Positions 17,556-25,453 of a DNA stretch of 64,000 nt are shown here, piece by piece. Each line of letters begins with the position of its first letter. Within the stretch, counting starts at the first letter, position 1. This DNA comes from Marinobacterium nitratireducens. GTDB taxonomy: Bacteria; Pseudomonadota; Gammaproteobacteria; Pseudomonadales; Balneatricaceae. Location of the stretch: the NCBI RefSeq assembly GCF_014645375.1, contig NZ_BMLT01000003.1, positions 397,143 to 461,142 on the forward strand, read 5' to 3'. The notes beneath the pieces were generated by a model. The model ran no database searches and was not told where the DNA came from. It saw nothing but the letters and a program-made list of their open reading frames with translations. The position numbers and the translations under genes are program-made.

Positions 17556-18054
17556 TCAAATACCACGAGGTCAGGGACGTCGCGAAACCGCCAACCGAAT
17601 GCAGTCGAGCTGCAAGACGATTGATTTGACGGGTTTCGCGATGCCCGAAAAGAGGTGTAAAACCTGCAGGCTAAAAGGGATGCATCACTCTACCCATCCT
17701 ACCCGGCCGGCGCTCCGGTCGTGGCCCCAACCTATAAAAAACGGGTCGCCCGAGGTATCAGCGCTGAATTGATGTATAGAAAGGAGATAATTGGAGCGGT
17801 AAGAAAATTCGAGTGCAACGGCGCTATCACTGAGCCCCGCCACCATCACTGTGCCAACCGACACCAATCGATCTGCAATACGATCGATTCGACGGGTTTC
17901 GTGATGCCCGAATGGCGTGGAAAACCTGCAGGCTCAAAGGATGCATCACTCAAGCCGTCCTACCCGGCCGGCGCTCCGGTCGTGACACCGACATGTAAAA
18001 AGAGGGGTCGCCCTGAAGATAGGTACTGAGTGGAGGTATCTTGAGGGGATGTAT

Positions 18055-18072
18055 TGGAGCGGGAAACGAGAC
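18055..18072 (-). pseudogene. tRNA-Gly 3'-end remnant
   Basis: The 18 bp TGGAGCGGGAAACGAGAC are exactly the CCA, discriminator, acceptor and T-arm end of the intact tRNA-Gly at 18283; the sequence then departs into the hairpin repeat. A second identical remnant lies at 18169-18186; counterparts are at 63343-63360 and 63457-63474. Confidence 0.8.
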
Positions 18073-18168
18073 GCAACCGGCCGGCGTCCCGGTCGTGGCC
18101 CCGACGTATAAATAGCGGGGTCGCCTTTCAGACGGGCAGGGATTTTAAGTAACAAAATAAGGAAAATT

Positions 18169-18186
18169 TGGAGCGGGAAACGAGAC
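18169..18186 (-). pseudogene. tRNA-Gly 3'-end remnant, second copy
   Basis: Same 18 bp as at 18055, again preceded by T-rich sequence and followed by GCAACCGGCCGGCG. The tRNA body is absent. Confidence 0.8.
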
Positions 18187-18282
18187 GCAACCGGCCGGCG
18201 TCCCGGTCGTGACACCGACATGTAAAAAGCGGGGTCGCCCTAGAGATTGGCGCGGACGTTATTACTTGGAACCAAGAATGAT

Positions 18283-18358
<76 letters not shown>

Positions 18359-18360
18359 AA

Positions 18361-18436
18361 TGGCATCCCGTAGGGGGTTCGAACCCCTGTTACCGCCGTG
18401 AAAGGGCGGTGTCCTAGACCACTAGACGAACGGGAC
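18361..18436 (-). tRNA. tRNA-Glu (anticodon TTC)
   Basis: 76 nt with encoded CCA. The acceptor GTCCCGT pairs with ACGGGAT; the anticodon loop reads CTTTCAC, the T-arm GGTTCGAACCC. First gene of the leftward tRNA operon. Copies at 63649 and, cut by the window edge, 63960. Confidence 0.98.
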
Positions 18437-18443
18437 ACTGTGA

Positions 18444-18495
18444 CCTCCTCATCAGAGGAGGCGCGTATTTTATGTACCTTTCCGAACGCTGTAAA
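18444..18495 (-). promoter_or_regulatory. tRNA operon promoter with leader hairpin
   Basis: Leftward -35 TTTACA (18490-18495), 17-nt spacer, -10 TAAAAT (18467-18472), then a GC-rich discriminator (ACGCGCC) of the stringent-control type. A perfect 7-bp hairpin CCTCCTC/GAGGAGG (18444-18461) lies between promoter and tRNA-Glu. The 63.7-kb copy of the array lacks this upstream sequence. Confidence 0.7.
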
Positions 18496-18540
18496 GAGCC
18501 CGGACCCACTTTTTCAGTGATCGATTGCGGGCCGGTTCCG

Positions 18541-19737
18541 TCAGGGTTGCCTGACCGCCGGTTTTGCCACCCTACCCCCGCCATTCAGCACCCGATAGCA
18601 ACCAAACCCGATCACAACACCCCAGAATGCGGATGACAGCCCGAACAGCGAGAGCCCGGATGCCGTTGCGATAAAGGTGATCAGCGAGGCTTCGCGATGG
18701 CTGGCATCCTCCAGCGCCGCGGACAGGTTGCCGGCGATGGCACCGAGCAGGGCAAGGCCCGCCAGTACTGCGACGAAAGCCGCCGGAAGCGATGTGAAAA
18801 GACCGACGATCGTACCGGCAAAGAGCCCGCCAACCAGATAGAAAACACCGTTGAAGACACCGGCCACGTAACGGCGGGACGGATCTTCATGGGCATCCCT
18901 GCCGGTACAGATGGCGGCGGTGATCGCGGCCACGACCGTGGTGATGCCGCCACAGAACGCCATGGGCAGCGACACCAGGCTGGTCACGGCTATGATCGGT
19001 TTCGCTTTCACCCTGTAGCCCGCACTGTGCAGTATCGCCATGCCTGGCAGGAACTGTCCGGTCAGACTGACGAGCACCAGCGGTATGGCAAGGCTGAGGG
19101 TGGAGCCGAACGTCCACTGCGGCGCGATAAAGTCAGGGATTGCGACCTCCCAGGTCACGCCCGAGAGGGAGGCGCCCTCCAGCAACACGGCAAGTGCGAC
19201 ACCCGCAACCAGCAGCAGCACCAGCGTGTATTTGGGAACGAAGCGTCTGAAGATCAGGTAGGAGACCAGCATTCCGATCGCCAGCGCAGGTGTATCTTCT
19301 ATCGCGCCGAAGGCGCCAACACCGAACTGGAACAGTATGCCGGCCATCATGCCGGCAGCAATGCCCTTCGGAATCAGCCTGACAATGGCATCGAAAGTGC
19401 CGGTGACACCGATAACGAAGATGATCAGGGCCGCGGTGATATAGGCCCCCACCGCCTCGTGCAGCGAAAGCTGTGGAAACAGCGATACCAGCAGGGCGGT
19501 ACCCGGCGCCGACCAGGCCGTGACAATCGGCGCCCTGAGCCAGAGCGACAGCAGGATGCCGGATACCGCGGCGCCGATGGAGATGGCCCAGACCCAGGAG
19601 GTCATCATCTCTTCGGAGATACCGGCTTTGGCACCGGCCTGAAAGAAAATGGCCAGAGGACCCGAGTAGGAAATCAGCACCGCGAGGAAGCCCGCCACCA
19701 TGGCAGGGACGGACAGATCTTGCAGCAATCGCCTCAT
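18541..19737 (-). CDS. benE: Benzoate/H+ symporter BenE family
   Basis: 398 residues, almost entirely hydrophobic, with about 11-12 predicted membrane segments; inner-membrane protein. Diagnostic BenE phrases include YSGPLAIFFQAGAKAGISEEMMTSWVWAISIGAAVSGI near the N-terminus, RAPIVTAWSAPGTALLV, GVTGTFDAIVRLIPKGIAAGMMAGILFQFGVGAF, LPGMAILHSAGYRVKAKPI, and CGGITTVVAAITAAICTGRDAHEDPSRRYVAGVFNGVFYLVGG. BenE takes up benzoate with protons. It lies downstream of the ben run, same direction, but separated from benK by 485 bp holding a hairpin repeat and two terminators, so it is probably transcribed independently. Confidence 0.92.
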   Translation of the reverse strand: MRRLLQDLSVPAMVAGFLAVLISYSGPLAIFFQAGAKAGISEEMMTSWVWAISIGAAVSGILLSLWLRAPIVTAWSAPGTALLVSLFPQLSLHEAVGAYITAALIIFVIGVTGTFDAIVRLIPKGIAAGMMAGILFQFGVGAFGAIEDTPALAIGMLVSYLIFRRFVPKYTLVLLLVAGVALAVLLEGASLSGVTWEVAIPDFIAPQWTFGSTLSLAIPLVLVSLTGQFLPGMAILHSAGYRVKAKPIIAVTSLVSLPMAFCGGITTVVAAITAAICTGRDAHEDPSRRYVAGVFNGVFYLVGGLFAGTIVGLFTSLPAAFVAVLAGLALLGAIAGNLSAALEDASHREASLITFIATASGLSLFGLSSAFWGVVIGFGCYRVLNGGGRVAKPAVRQP

Positions 19738-19876
19738 GGGTTGTTCCTTGTCGTTTTCGGTTATCGAGCGCCGGGGCGCTTCGTTTCACTCAGCGGCACC
19801 CTACATGATCTTCCCACCAAAGCGCGGTCAAGCATAAGAAAGGTTCATCGCGCCTAAGCTGGAAAAACGTAAATCG

Positions 19877-19948
19877 TAGGATGGGTGGAGCGACGCATCG
19901 GTACGGCGTTTCCGTCACTGATGCGGCCCGGGCGTCGTGCAACCCATC
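19877..19948. repeat. Dispersed hairpin repeat, copy 2
   Basis: Bounded by TAGGATGGGTGG and CAACCCATC with inner GACGC/GCGTC complementarity; clear sequence similarity to 5125-5197 and 47224-47296. Typical of a REP/MITE-like intergenic family. Confidence 0.7.
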
Positions 19949-20146
19949 TTGGGCGTCGGTTCGGCACCATGCATGTAGCCGACTACTTGATGGGTTCCCT
20001 GATATTTGCTCCTGCAATATCAGGATTCCCACAGTCCCTAGTAGTTGCGCCGCGTCAACCTCGCTTTAAGCGTCAAGCAGGGAGCCATTGCGGCTCCATC
20101 CATCCTACTTTTGGCCCCTGGTTTCACGCTAATCAACCATAACTAA

Positions 20147-20199
20147 GCCCCGCACAATGAAGTGCGGGGCGGGCAGAGGGACCGAAGGACGGTCCCTCG
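20147..20199 (-). terminator. Double hairpin terminator region after benK
   Basis: Two perfect stems: GCCCCGCAC/GTGCGGGGC (20147-20170) and GAGGGACCG/CGGTCCCTC (20177-20199). T-richness is weak on either strand, but position 24 bp after the benK stop suits transcript ending. Confidence 0.6.
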
Positions 20200-20222
20200 A
20201 AACGGTTTCGACGCGCCGCAGC

Positions 20223-21572
20223 CTATCCGTTGTTCGCTTCCAGCCCGACAGCGCTTTCCACCGGCACCGCTTTCATGCCGAGGCGGCGCCCCACCAGCGC
20301 GACCGCGACGGTTGCGATGGCGCCGGGAATGGCCAGTGCCAGGAAGTTCAGATGATGAGGCAGTGCCAGCGCCAGCAGAGTACCGCCGAGCATGGGGCCG
20401 ACGATAGCGCCGTTACGGCCGATTCCGGAGGCCCAGCCCAGCCCCGTCGAGCGGATGTTGGTGGGGTAATACTGCGCCACGTAGGCATATAGCAGGATCT
20501 GGGAGCCAATAGTCGTGGCGCCGGCGATGCCCATCAGGGTGTACAGCAGCCACATCGGATTCTCGTAACCCAGCATGGTCAGCGATGCCGATCCCAGGAT
20601 AAAGAAGACCACCAATACCGAGCGCAGAGAGAACCGGTCGGCCAGCCAGCCGCCGCCGACCGCGCCGATGATCGCGCCGATATTCAGCACCATCAGGAAC
20701 ATCAGGCTGGAGCTCAGGGCGTATCCGGCCATCGACATCAGCTTCGGCAGCCAGGAGCCCAGCGCGTATACCATCAGCAGGCAGCAGAAGAAGGCGACCC
20801 AGAACATCGCGGTGCTGAAGGCGCGCCCGCCACGGAAAAGCTCCAGTACCGAAGCCTTGCTCTCGGTCGTTACCGGCACCACCAGGCGATCCTGCGCATC
20901 GATTCCGCGATCCGGGGCAACCTTCTGCAGGATGCTACGGGCTTCCTGTTCGCGCTTCTGGGCCATCAGGAAGGCTACGGACTCGGGCAGGAACTTCAGC
21001 ATCAGCGGCAGCAGCAGCATCGGCACGATCGCCAGATAGAACATGATCTCCCAGCCGTAGTTCGGCACGATCCAGATACCAAGACCCGCGGACATCATGC
21101 CGCCCACCGCATAACCGGAAAACATCAGCGCGACCAGGGTGCTGCGGCTTCTCTTCGGCGAGTACTCGCTCATCAGCGAGACGACGTTGGGCATGACCCC
21201 GCCGATCCCGAGCCCGGCGATAAAGCGCAGTATTCCGAACTGCCAGGGCGTGGTGGCGAAGCCATTGATCACGGTGGTGACGCTGAACAGCACCACGCAC
21301 ATCAGAATGGTTTTCTTGCGCCCGAGCTTGTCGGAGAGCATGCCAAACCCCATGGCGCCGAACATCATGCCAAAGAGGGCGCTGCTGCCCAGCAAGCCGG
21401 CCACATAGGGATTCAGCTCCCACTGATCCATCAGCAGCGGCAGCACCACGCCGTAAATCACCAGGTCATAGCCATCGAAGACAATGATCAGGGTGCACCA
21501 GAAGAGCACCTTCCAGTGGAAGGCAGTGAACCTCGAATTATCGATTACGTCGTTAACGTCAATGTTACGCAT
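20223..21572 (-). CDS. benK: MFS aromatic acid:H+ symporter (AAHS family, BenK/PcaK-like)
   Basis: 449 residues with 12 predicted membrane segments. AAHS hallmarks: FHWKVLFWCTLIIVFDGYDLVIYGVVLPLL (the DGYD motif in segment 1), GMLSDKLGRKKTILMCVVLFS (loop 2-3 motif), RFIAGLGIGGVMPNVVSLMSEYSPKRSRSTLVALMFSGYAVGG, and a long cytoplasmic loop before segment 7. It imports aromatic acids driven by the proton gradient. Position directly behind benD makes benzoate the likely substrate; 4-hydroxybenzoate or another acid cannot be excluded. 65 bp separate it from benD, so it probably belongs to the ben operon. Confidence 0.88.
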   Translation of the reverse strand: MRNIDVNDVIDNSRFTAFHWKVLFWCTLIIVFDGYDLVIYGVVLPLLMDQWELNPYVAGLLGSSALFGMMFGAMGFGMLSDKLGRKKTILMCVVLFSVTTVINGFATTPWQFGILRFIAGLGIGGVMPNVVSLMSEYSPKRSRSTLVALMFSGYAVGGMMSAGLGIWIVPNYGWEIMFYLAIVPMLLLPLMLKFLPESVAFLMAQKREQEARSILQKVAPDRGIDAQDRLVVPVTTESKASVLELFRGGRAFSTAMFWVAFFCCLLMVYALGSWLPKLMSMAGYALSSSLMFLMVLNIGAIIGAVGGGWLADRFSLRSVLVVFFILGSASLTMLGYENPMWLLYTLMGIAGATTIGSQILLYAYVAQYYPTNIRSTGLGWASGIGRNGAIVGPMLGGTLLALALPHHLNFLALAIPGAIATVAVALVGRRLGMKAVPVESAVGLEANNG

Positions 21573-21637
21573 GTTGTGTTACCCCTGTTGTTGTATTTCT
21601 CGGAGGTTTCGCTGGCAGAGAGGTTTTCGGCCTCTGT

Positions 21638-22417
21638 TTACCCCGTATCGCCGCCGGCGACGGGCAGAACGGTTCCGGTCAGGTAGCTGGCGGCATCCGA
21701 GGCCAGGAACAGAATCGGTTCGGCCTGCTCGTCCAGCGTGCCGTAGCGATGCATGAAGGAGGTGGCGCGGGTCTGGTCGATCAGGGACTGGTACCAGGCC
21801 TTCTCGCGTTCGCCCTGTTCTTCGGTGTTGCGCGGGGTCAGCCGCGCGGGCGCTTCGGTGCCACCCGGTGCGGTGGCATTGACGCGGATGCCGTGCTCGG
21901 CGTACTCGAACGCCAGATTCACGGTCAGGGCGTTGACCCCGCCTTTGGCCGCGCCGTAGGGCACCCGCATCAGCCCCCGGGTCGCGACGGAGGAAACGTT
22001 GACGATAACCCCGCCCTTCTGCTCGATCATGTAAGGCAGCACCGCACGGCAACACCAGAGCGTCGGGAACAGCGAACGCTGGATTTCCTTCTGGATCTGC
22101 TCAGGTCCGTAGTGCTCGAAGGGCTGCGCCCAGATGGTGCCGCCGACGTTGTTGATCAGGATATCGATGCGACCGTACCGCTCCTGCGCCCTGGCCATCA
22201 CCGTTTCCGCGCCTTCCCAGGTCTCCAGGTCCGCCTGCACCGCCAGGGCTTCCACGCCCCGGTCGCGCAGCTCGGCCGCCAGCCCCAGCACGTAGTCGGC
22301 GATATCCACCAGCACCAGGCGGGCGCCTTCGCCAGCGGCGAGTTCGGCGACCCGCTTGCCGATGCCCTGGGCGGCTCCGGTCACGACCATCACCCTGTCG
22401 GTGAAGCGGGCCTTCAT
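21638..22417 (-). CDS. benD: 1,6-dihydroxycyclohexa-2,4-diene-1-carboxylate dehydrogenase
   Basis: 259 residues, short-chain dehydrogenase. It oxidises and decarboxylates benzoate cis-diol to catechol with NAD+. The NAD motif VMVVTGAAQGIGKRVAELAAGEGARLVLVDIAD lies at residues 8-40; NNVGGTIWAQPFEHYG; the catalytic triad is in NVSSVATRGLMRVPYGAAKGGVN (Ser, Tyr, Lys). The ATG at 22417 overlaps the benC stop (ATGA), which is why the longer frame to 22690 is not used. C-terminal FLASDAASYLTGTVLPVAGGDTG is typical of the family. Confidence 0.95.
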   Translation of the reverse strand: MKARFTDRVMVVTGAAQGIGKRVAELAAGEGARLVLVDIADYVLGLAAELRDRGVEALAVQADLETWEGAETVMARAQERYGRIDILINNVGGTIWAQPFEHYGPEQIQKEIQRSLFPTLWCCRAVLPYMIEQKGGVIVNVSSVATRGLMRVPYGAAKGGVNALTVNLAFEYAEHGIRVNATAPGGTEAPARLTPRNTEEQGEREKAWYQSLIDQTRATSFMHRYGTLDEQAEPILFLASDAASYLTGTVLPVAGGDTG

Positions 22418-23439
22418 GCCACCTTCTCCACTTTGACGCTGGGCGTGAACTTCTCGTAGTGGAAGGACTTCGGTTCGATGCCCTGCTCGCGGAAGTAACC
22501 CAGCACCGCGTCCACCATCGGCGGCGGCCCGCACAGGTAGACGTCGACGTCGCCATCGTTGATCGGCGCGTCTTCCATGTGGTTGGTCACGTAGCCCTTG
22601 TGCGGATGCTGGCTGGCGTCGCTGGCGACGACGGTCTTGAAGCTGAAGTTCTCGATCTGCTGCGCGAAAGCCTCCAGCGCCGCCACGCACACCAGGTCAT
22701 CGTCGTTGGTGACGCCGTAGATCAGGTGCGTCGGCTGATCGCAGCCCTTCTCTTTCAGGGCTTCCAGCATGGCCAGGAACGGCGCCAGCCCGGTGCCGCC
22801 GGCCAGCATCAGAACCGGACGCTCGACTGCACGCTGATAAAACACCCCCATGGGACCGGTCATCGAGACCTTGTCGCCGCTGCGGGCCTTGCCCACCAGC
22901 CAGGAGCTCATCAGGCCACCCGGCACGTTGCGGATCAGGAAGCTCAGCTGGCGGCTGCCGGGGCGGGAGCTGAACGAGTAGGCGCGGGTTTCGTCGGTGC
23001 CCGGCACCTGGATGTTGACGTACTGACCGGGCAGAAAGCCGATGTCGGCATCCGCGATGATCTTCAGCTCGATGGCGGTCGGCGACACCAGGTTGACCTC
23101 GTCCACGGTGCCGTCCACGGCCGCGTTCCCGGCCTTGCTGCAGACCGAAAATGCCGCCGGAATCTCTACCACACAGTCGCTGGAGGGCACCATCTGACAG
23201 GTCAGGACCATGCCCTGCTCGGCTTCCTCGTCGGACAGCGCCTCATCGATGTATTCCTCTCCGAGGTCGAACCGGCCCTGGCTGCAGGTTCCCTTGCAGG
23301 TGCCGCAGACACCGTCGGAACAGTCCATCGGCAGGTTGAGCTGCGAGCGGTAGGCGGCGTCGAGTACGGTTTCACCCTCGTTGCAGGTGATCATCCGGGT
23401 GACGCCATCTTCAAAATTCAGCGCGATGTTATAAGTCAT
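22414..23439 (-). CDS. benC: Benzoate 1,2-dioxygenase, ferredoxin reductase component
   Basis: 341 residues; electron-transfer protein that passes electrons from NADH via FAD and a plant-type 2Fe-2S centre to BenAB. N-terminal ferredoxin domain with Cys ligands in CSDGVCGTCKGTC and LTC (residues about 40-80); FAD-binding domain with RAYSFSSRPGS; NAD domain with VLMLAGGTGLAPFLAMLEALKEKG and a C-terminal DVYLCGPPPMVDAVLGYFREQG. The ATG at 23439 follows a GGAGAG site; the longer frame to 23550 runs into benB's end. Stop overlaps benD. Confidence 0.95.
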   Translation of the reverse strand: MTYNIALNFEDGVTRMITCNEGETVLDAAYRSQLNLPMDCSDGVCGTCKGTCSQGRFDLGEEYIDEALSDEEAEQGMVLTCQMVPSSDCVVEIPAAFSVCSKAGNAAVDGTVDEVNLVSPTAIELKIIADADIGFLPGQYVNIQVPGTDETRAYSFSSRPGSRQLSFLIRNVPGGLMSSWLVGKARSGDKVSMTGPMGVFYQRAVERPVLMLAGGTGLAPFLAMLEALKEKGCDQPTHLIYGVTNDDDLVCVAALEAFAQQIENFSFKTVVASDASQHPHKGYVTNHMEDAPINDGDVDVYLCGPPPMVDAVLGYFREQGIEPKSFHYEKFTPSVKVEKVA

Positions 23440-23459
23440 GATGCTGCTCTCCCCATCAA

Positions 23460-23951
23460 TTACAGGTGATAGATGTCGATCACCTGGTTGATGTAATCGT
23501 TTTTCAGAATCACTTTCTTGTTGGTGATCAGCGGCTGCTCGCCACTGCAATCCAGGGTGTAGAACGACGTACCGAAGAAGCTCTGCGTCTTGTGATAGCG
23601 GTAGCTGTTGGTCTGCCAGTTGAAGCGCAGTTTCAGGCTGTCACCGTCCCGCTCCAGGATTTCCACGTTGCTGGTCAGGTGCACGGTACGCGGCTCCGGC
23701 AGGGAGCTGGCACCGGAGCGCTCCGTCTTGAGCCGGTGGACGCGGTCCTCGAGACCGTCCCGGTTCGGGTAGTAGATCAGCGAGATCTCGGTCTGCGGAT
23801 CCTCGGTCAGCTCATCGTCGTCGGCCCAGGCCGGCATCCAGTAGGTGACCTCCGGGTGGTAGCACTTGAGCCACTCGTCCCATTCGCGGTCGTCCAAAAG
23901 CCTTGCCTCACGGAAAACGAAGGCCTGAACCTGTTCGAAGCTGATGCTCAT
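23460..23951 (-). CDS. benB: Benzoate 1,2-dioxygenase small subunit
   Basis: 163 residues of the ring-hydroxylating dioxygenase beta-subunit family (SnoaL/NTF2-like cone fold, structural role in the alpha3beta3 hexamer). Typical phrases: VQAFVFREARLLDDREWDEWLKCYHPEVTYWMPAW, TEISLIYYPNRDGLEDRVHRLKTERSGASSLPEPRTVHLTSNV and FNWQTNSYRYHKTQSFFGTSFYTLD. Its start overlaps the benA stop by 4 bp; benC follows 20 bp downstream. Confidence 0.95.
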   Translation of the reverse strand: MSISFEQVQAFVFREARLLDDREWDEWLKCYHPEVTYWMPAWADDDELTEDPQTEISLIYYPNRDGLEDRVHRLKTERSGASSLPEPRTVHLTSNVEILERDGDSLKLRFNWQTNSYRYHKTQSFFGTSFYTLDCSGEQPLITNKKVILKNDYINQVIDIYHL

Positions 23952-25330
23952 TTGGACGTCTCCTCTGACAGGGAAATCAGGCGTGCGCGCTCGGTCTCGA
24001 CCGCTTTGGTCATTTCGGATACCCAGTGCTGGTGGTGCGTCACGTAAAGCCCCTCATCCTCCGGGCGGGCGCCGCTGAGGATCGGCTTCATGTCGATGCG
24101 TTTGGCCCAGTCGTCGGCGCCTTCGATCCAGTGCTGGGCGCCCCGGCTCATGTCGTTCCACTTCAGGCCGCTGGCGAGGTAACCCTCCTGACAGCTGCGG
24201 AACTCCTCGAGGTCGTCCGGTGTACCCATGCCCGAGACATTGAAGAAATCCTCGTACTGACGCAGGCGTTTGGCCCGGTTTTCGGCCGATTCGCCCTTGG
24301 GCGCCCAGCAGTAGATGGTGATTTCGGTCTTGTCGACGTCGATCGGGCGCAACACGCGGATCTGGGTGGAGAACTGGTCCATCAGATAGACGTTCGGGTA
24401 CAGGCACAGATTTTTGGTGGTGCGCACGATGAAGTCGGCACGGGGCTCCCCGAGTTCCTTTTCCAGACGCTCGAGGTGGCTGTATACCGGACGCACTTCC
24501 GGGTTGGTCAGGCGGGTCCAGAGCATCATGTGGCCGTTTTCGAAGGAGTAGAAACCGCCTTCGTTGGACCAGCTCTTGGCGTCGACCGCCTCGGTGCCGC
24601 CCTTCTCGTAGTTGCGCTGTCCCATGGTGGACAGGTAGTTCCAGTGCACGGTGCTGACGTGGTAACCGTCGGCGCCGTTCTCGGCGGTCAGCTTCCAGTT
24701 GCCCTCGTAGGTGTAAGTGGAAGCGCCACGCAGGATCTCGATCCCGTCCTCGGCCTGGTCGACGATGGCGTCGATCACCTTGGTGGTCTCGCCCAGGTAC
24801 TCCTCCAGCGGCAGCACATCGCTGTTCAGGCTGCCGAACAGGAAACCGCGGTAGTTGCCGAAGCGCGGCAGCTGCTTGAGATCGTGGGAGCCGTCGGTAT
24901 TGAAGCTGTCCGGGTAGGCCCCCTTCTTCTGGTCCTTGGCCTTCAGCAGCCGGCCATCGTTCTTGAAGGTCCAGCCGTGGAACGGGCAGGTGAAGGAGCT
25001 TTTGTTGCCGCGCTTCTTGCGGCACAGGGTCGCGCCACGGTGCGAGCAGGTGTTCAGCACCGCCTTGAGTTCACCCTCTTGGGTACGGGTGATCATCACC
25101 GGCTGGCGACCGGCATAGGTGGTGTAGTAGTCGCCCGGGTTTTCGACCTGGCTCTCGTGCGCCAGGAACACCCAGTTGCCTTCGAAGATATGCTTCATCT
25201 CCAGCTCGAACAGTTCCCTGTCGGTGAAGATGCCGCGGTCACAGCGGTAGTGGCCGCTCTGCTCGTCGGCTTCGACGGCGTTGCGGATTTTCTTTTCAAG
25301 TTGGTCGAGTTGGCGACTCATGATCGTCAC
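23948..25330 (-). CDS. benA: Benzoate 1,2-dioxygenase large (Rieske) subunit
   Basis: 460 residues, catalytic subunit. Rieske 2Fe-2S ligands are Cys95-x-His97 and Cys115-x2-His118 (TCSHRGATLCRKKRG...FTCPFHGW). The mononuclear iron region reads ENGADGYHVSTVHWNY, giving the bridging Asp and the two His ligands. With BenB and BenC it dioxygenates benzoate to the cis-1,2-diol-1-carboxylate; toluate is a possible alternative substrate. An internal ATG at 25321 is an equally possible start. First gene of the ben portion; a hairpin at 25385-25408 separates it from catA. Confidence 0.95.
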   Translation of the reverse strand: MTIMSRQLDQLEKKIRNAVEADEQSGHYRCDRGIFTDRELFELEMKHIFEGNWVFLAHESQVENPGDYYTTYAGRQPVMITRTQEGELKAVLNTCSHRGATLCRKKRGNKSSFTCPFHGWTFKNDGRLLKAKDQKKGAYPDSFNTDGSHDLKQLPRFGNYRGFLFGSLNSDVLPLEEYLGETTKVIDAIVDQAEDGIEILRGASTYTYEGNWKLTAENGADGYHVSTVHWNYLSTMGQRNYEKGGTEAVDAKSWSNEGGFYSFENGHMMLWTRLTNPEVRPVYSHLERLEKELGEPRADFIVRTTKNLCLYPNVYLMDQFSTQIRVLRPIDVDKTEITIYCWAPKGESAENRAKRLRQYEDFFNVSGMGTPDDLEEFRSCQEGYLASGLKWNDMSRGAQHWIEGADDWAKRIDMKPILSGARPEDEGLYVTHHQHWVSEMTKAVETERARLISLSEETSK

Positions 25331-25384
25331 TCCAGTTTGTTGTTGTGCGTCGTCGCGATCGAAAACCGGGCGCAGAGGCGCCCG

Positions 25385-25408
25385 ACCGGCCTGCCCTTCC
25401 AGGCCGGT
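25385..25408 (-). terminator. Hairpin between catA and benA
   Basis: Perfect 9-bp stem ACCGGCCTG (25385-25393)/CAGGCCGGT (25400-25408). It lacks a T tract, so it may stabilise transcript ends or attenuate read-through from cat into ben. Confidence 0.55.
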
Positions 25409-25453
25409 TGGATCACACGAATGACGGGATTAAGCGTTTGGCCCGGGCGGGTT

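Larger units (their letters stand above)
17556..18282. repeat. Degenerate tandem repeats downstream of the tRNA genes
   Basis: No credible gene. Four units near 17698-17752, 17956-18015, 18075-18126 and 18189-18240 share the theme CCGGCCGGCG-n-CCGGTCGTG, then GGCCCCGAC, then TAAAAAGCGGGGTCGCC, which can form two adjacent hairpins. Two of them abut an 18-nt copy of the tRNA-Gly 3' end (18055-18072 and 18169-18186). Longer modules beginning near 17590 and 17851 resemble each other and the block at 63138. A 12-nt palindrome CTTGGAACCAAG lies just below the tRNA-Gly gene. Confidence 0.75.
19738..20222. other. Non-coding gap between benK and benE
   Basis: Contains a copy of the dispersed AGGATGGGT...AACCCATC hairpin (19877-19948) and two consecutive terminator-like hairpins next to benK. 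No gene is supported. Confidence 0.6.

Noticed and set aside
17590..18282. CRISPR array
   Set aside because: Repeats are unequal in length and spacing and consist of tRNA 3' ends plus hairpins; no cas genes.
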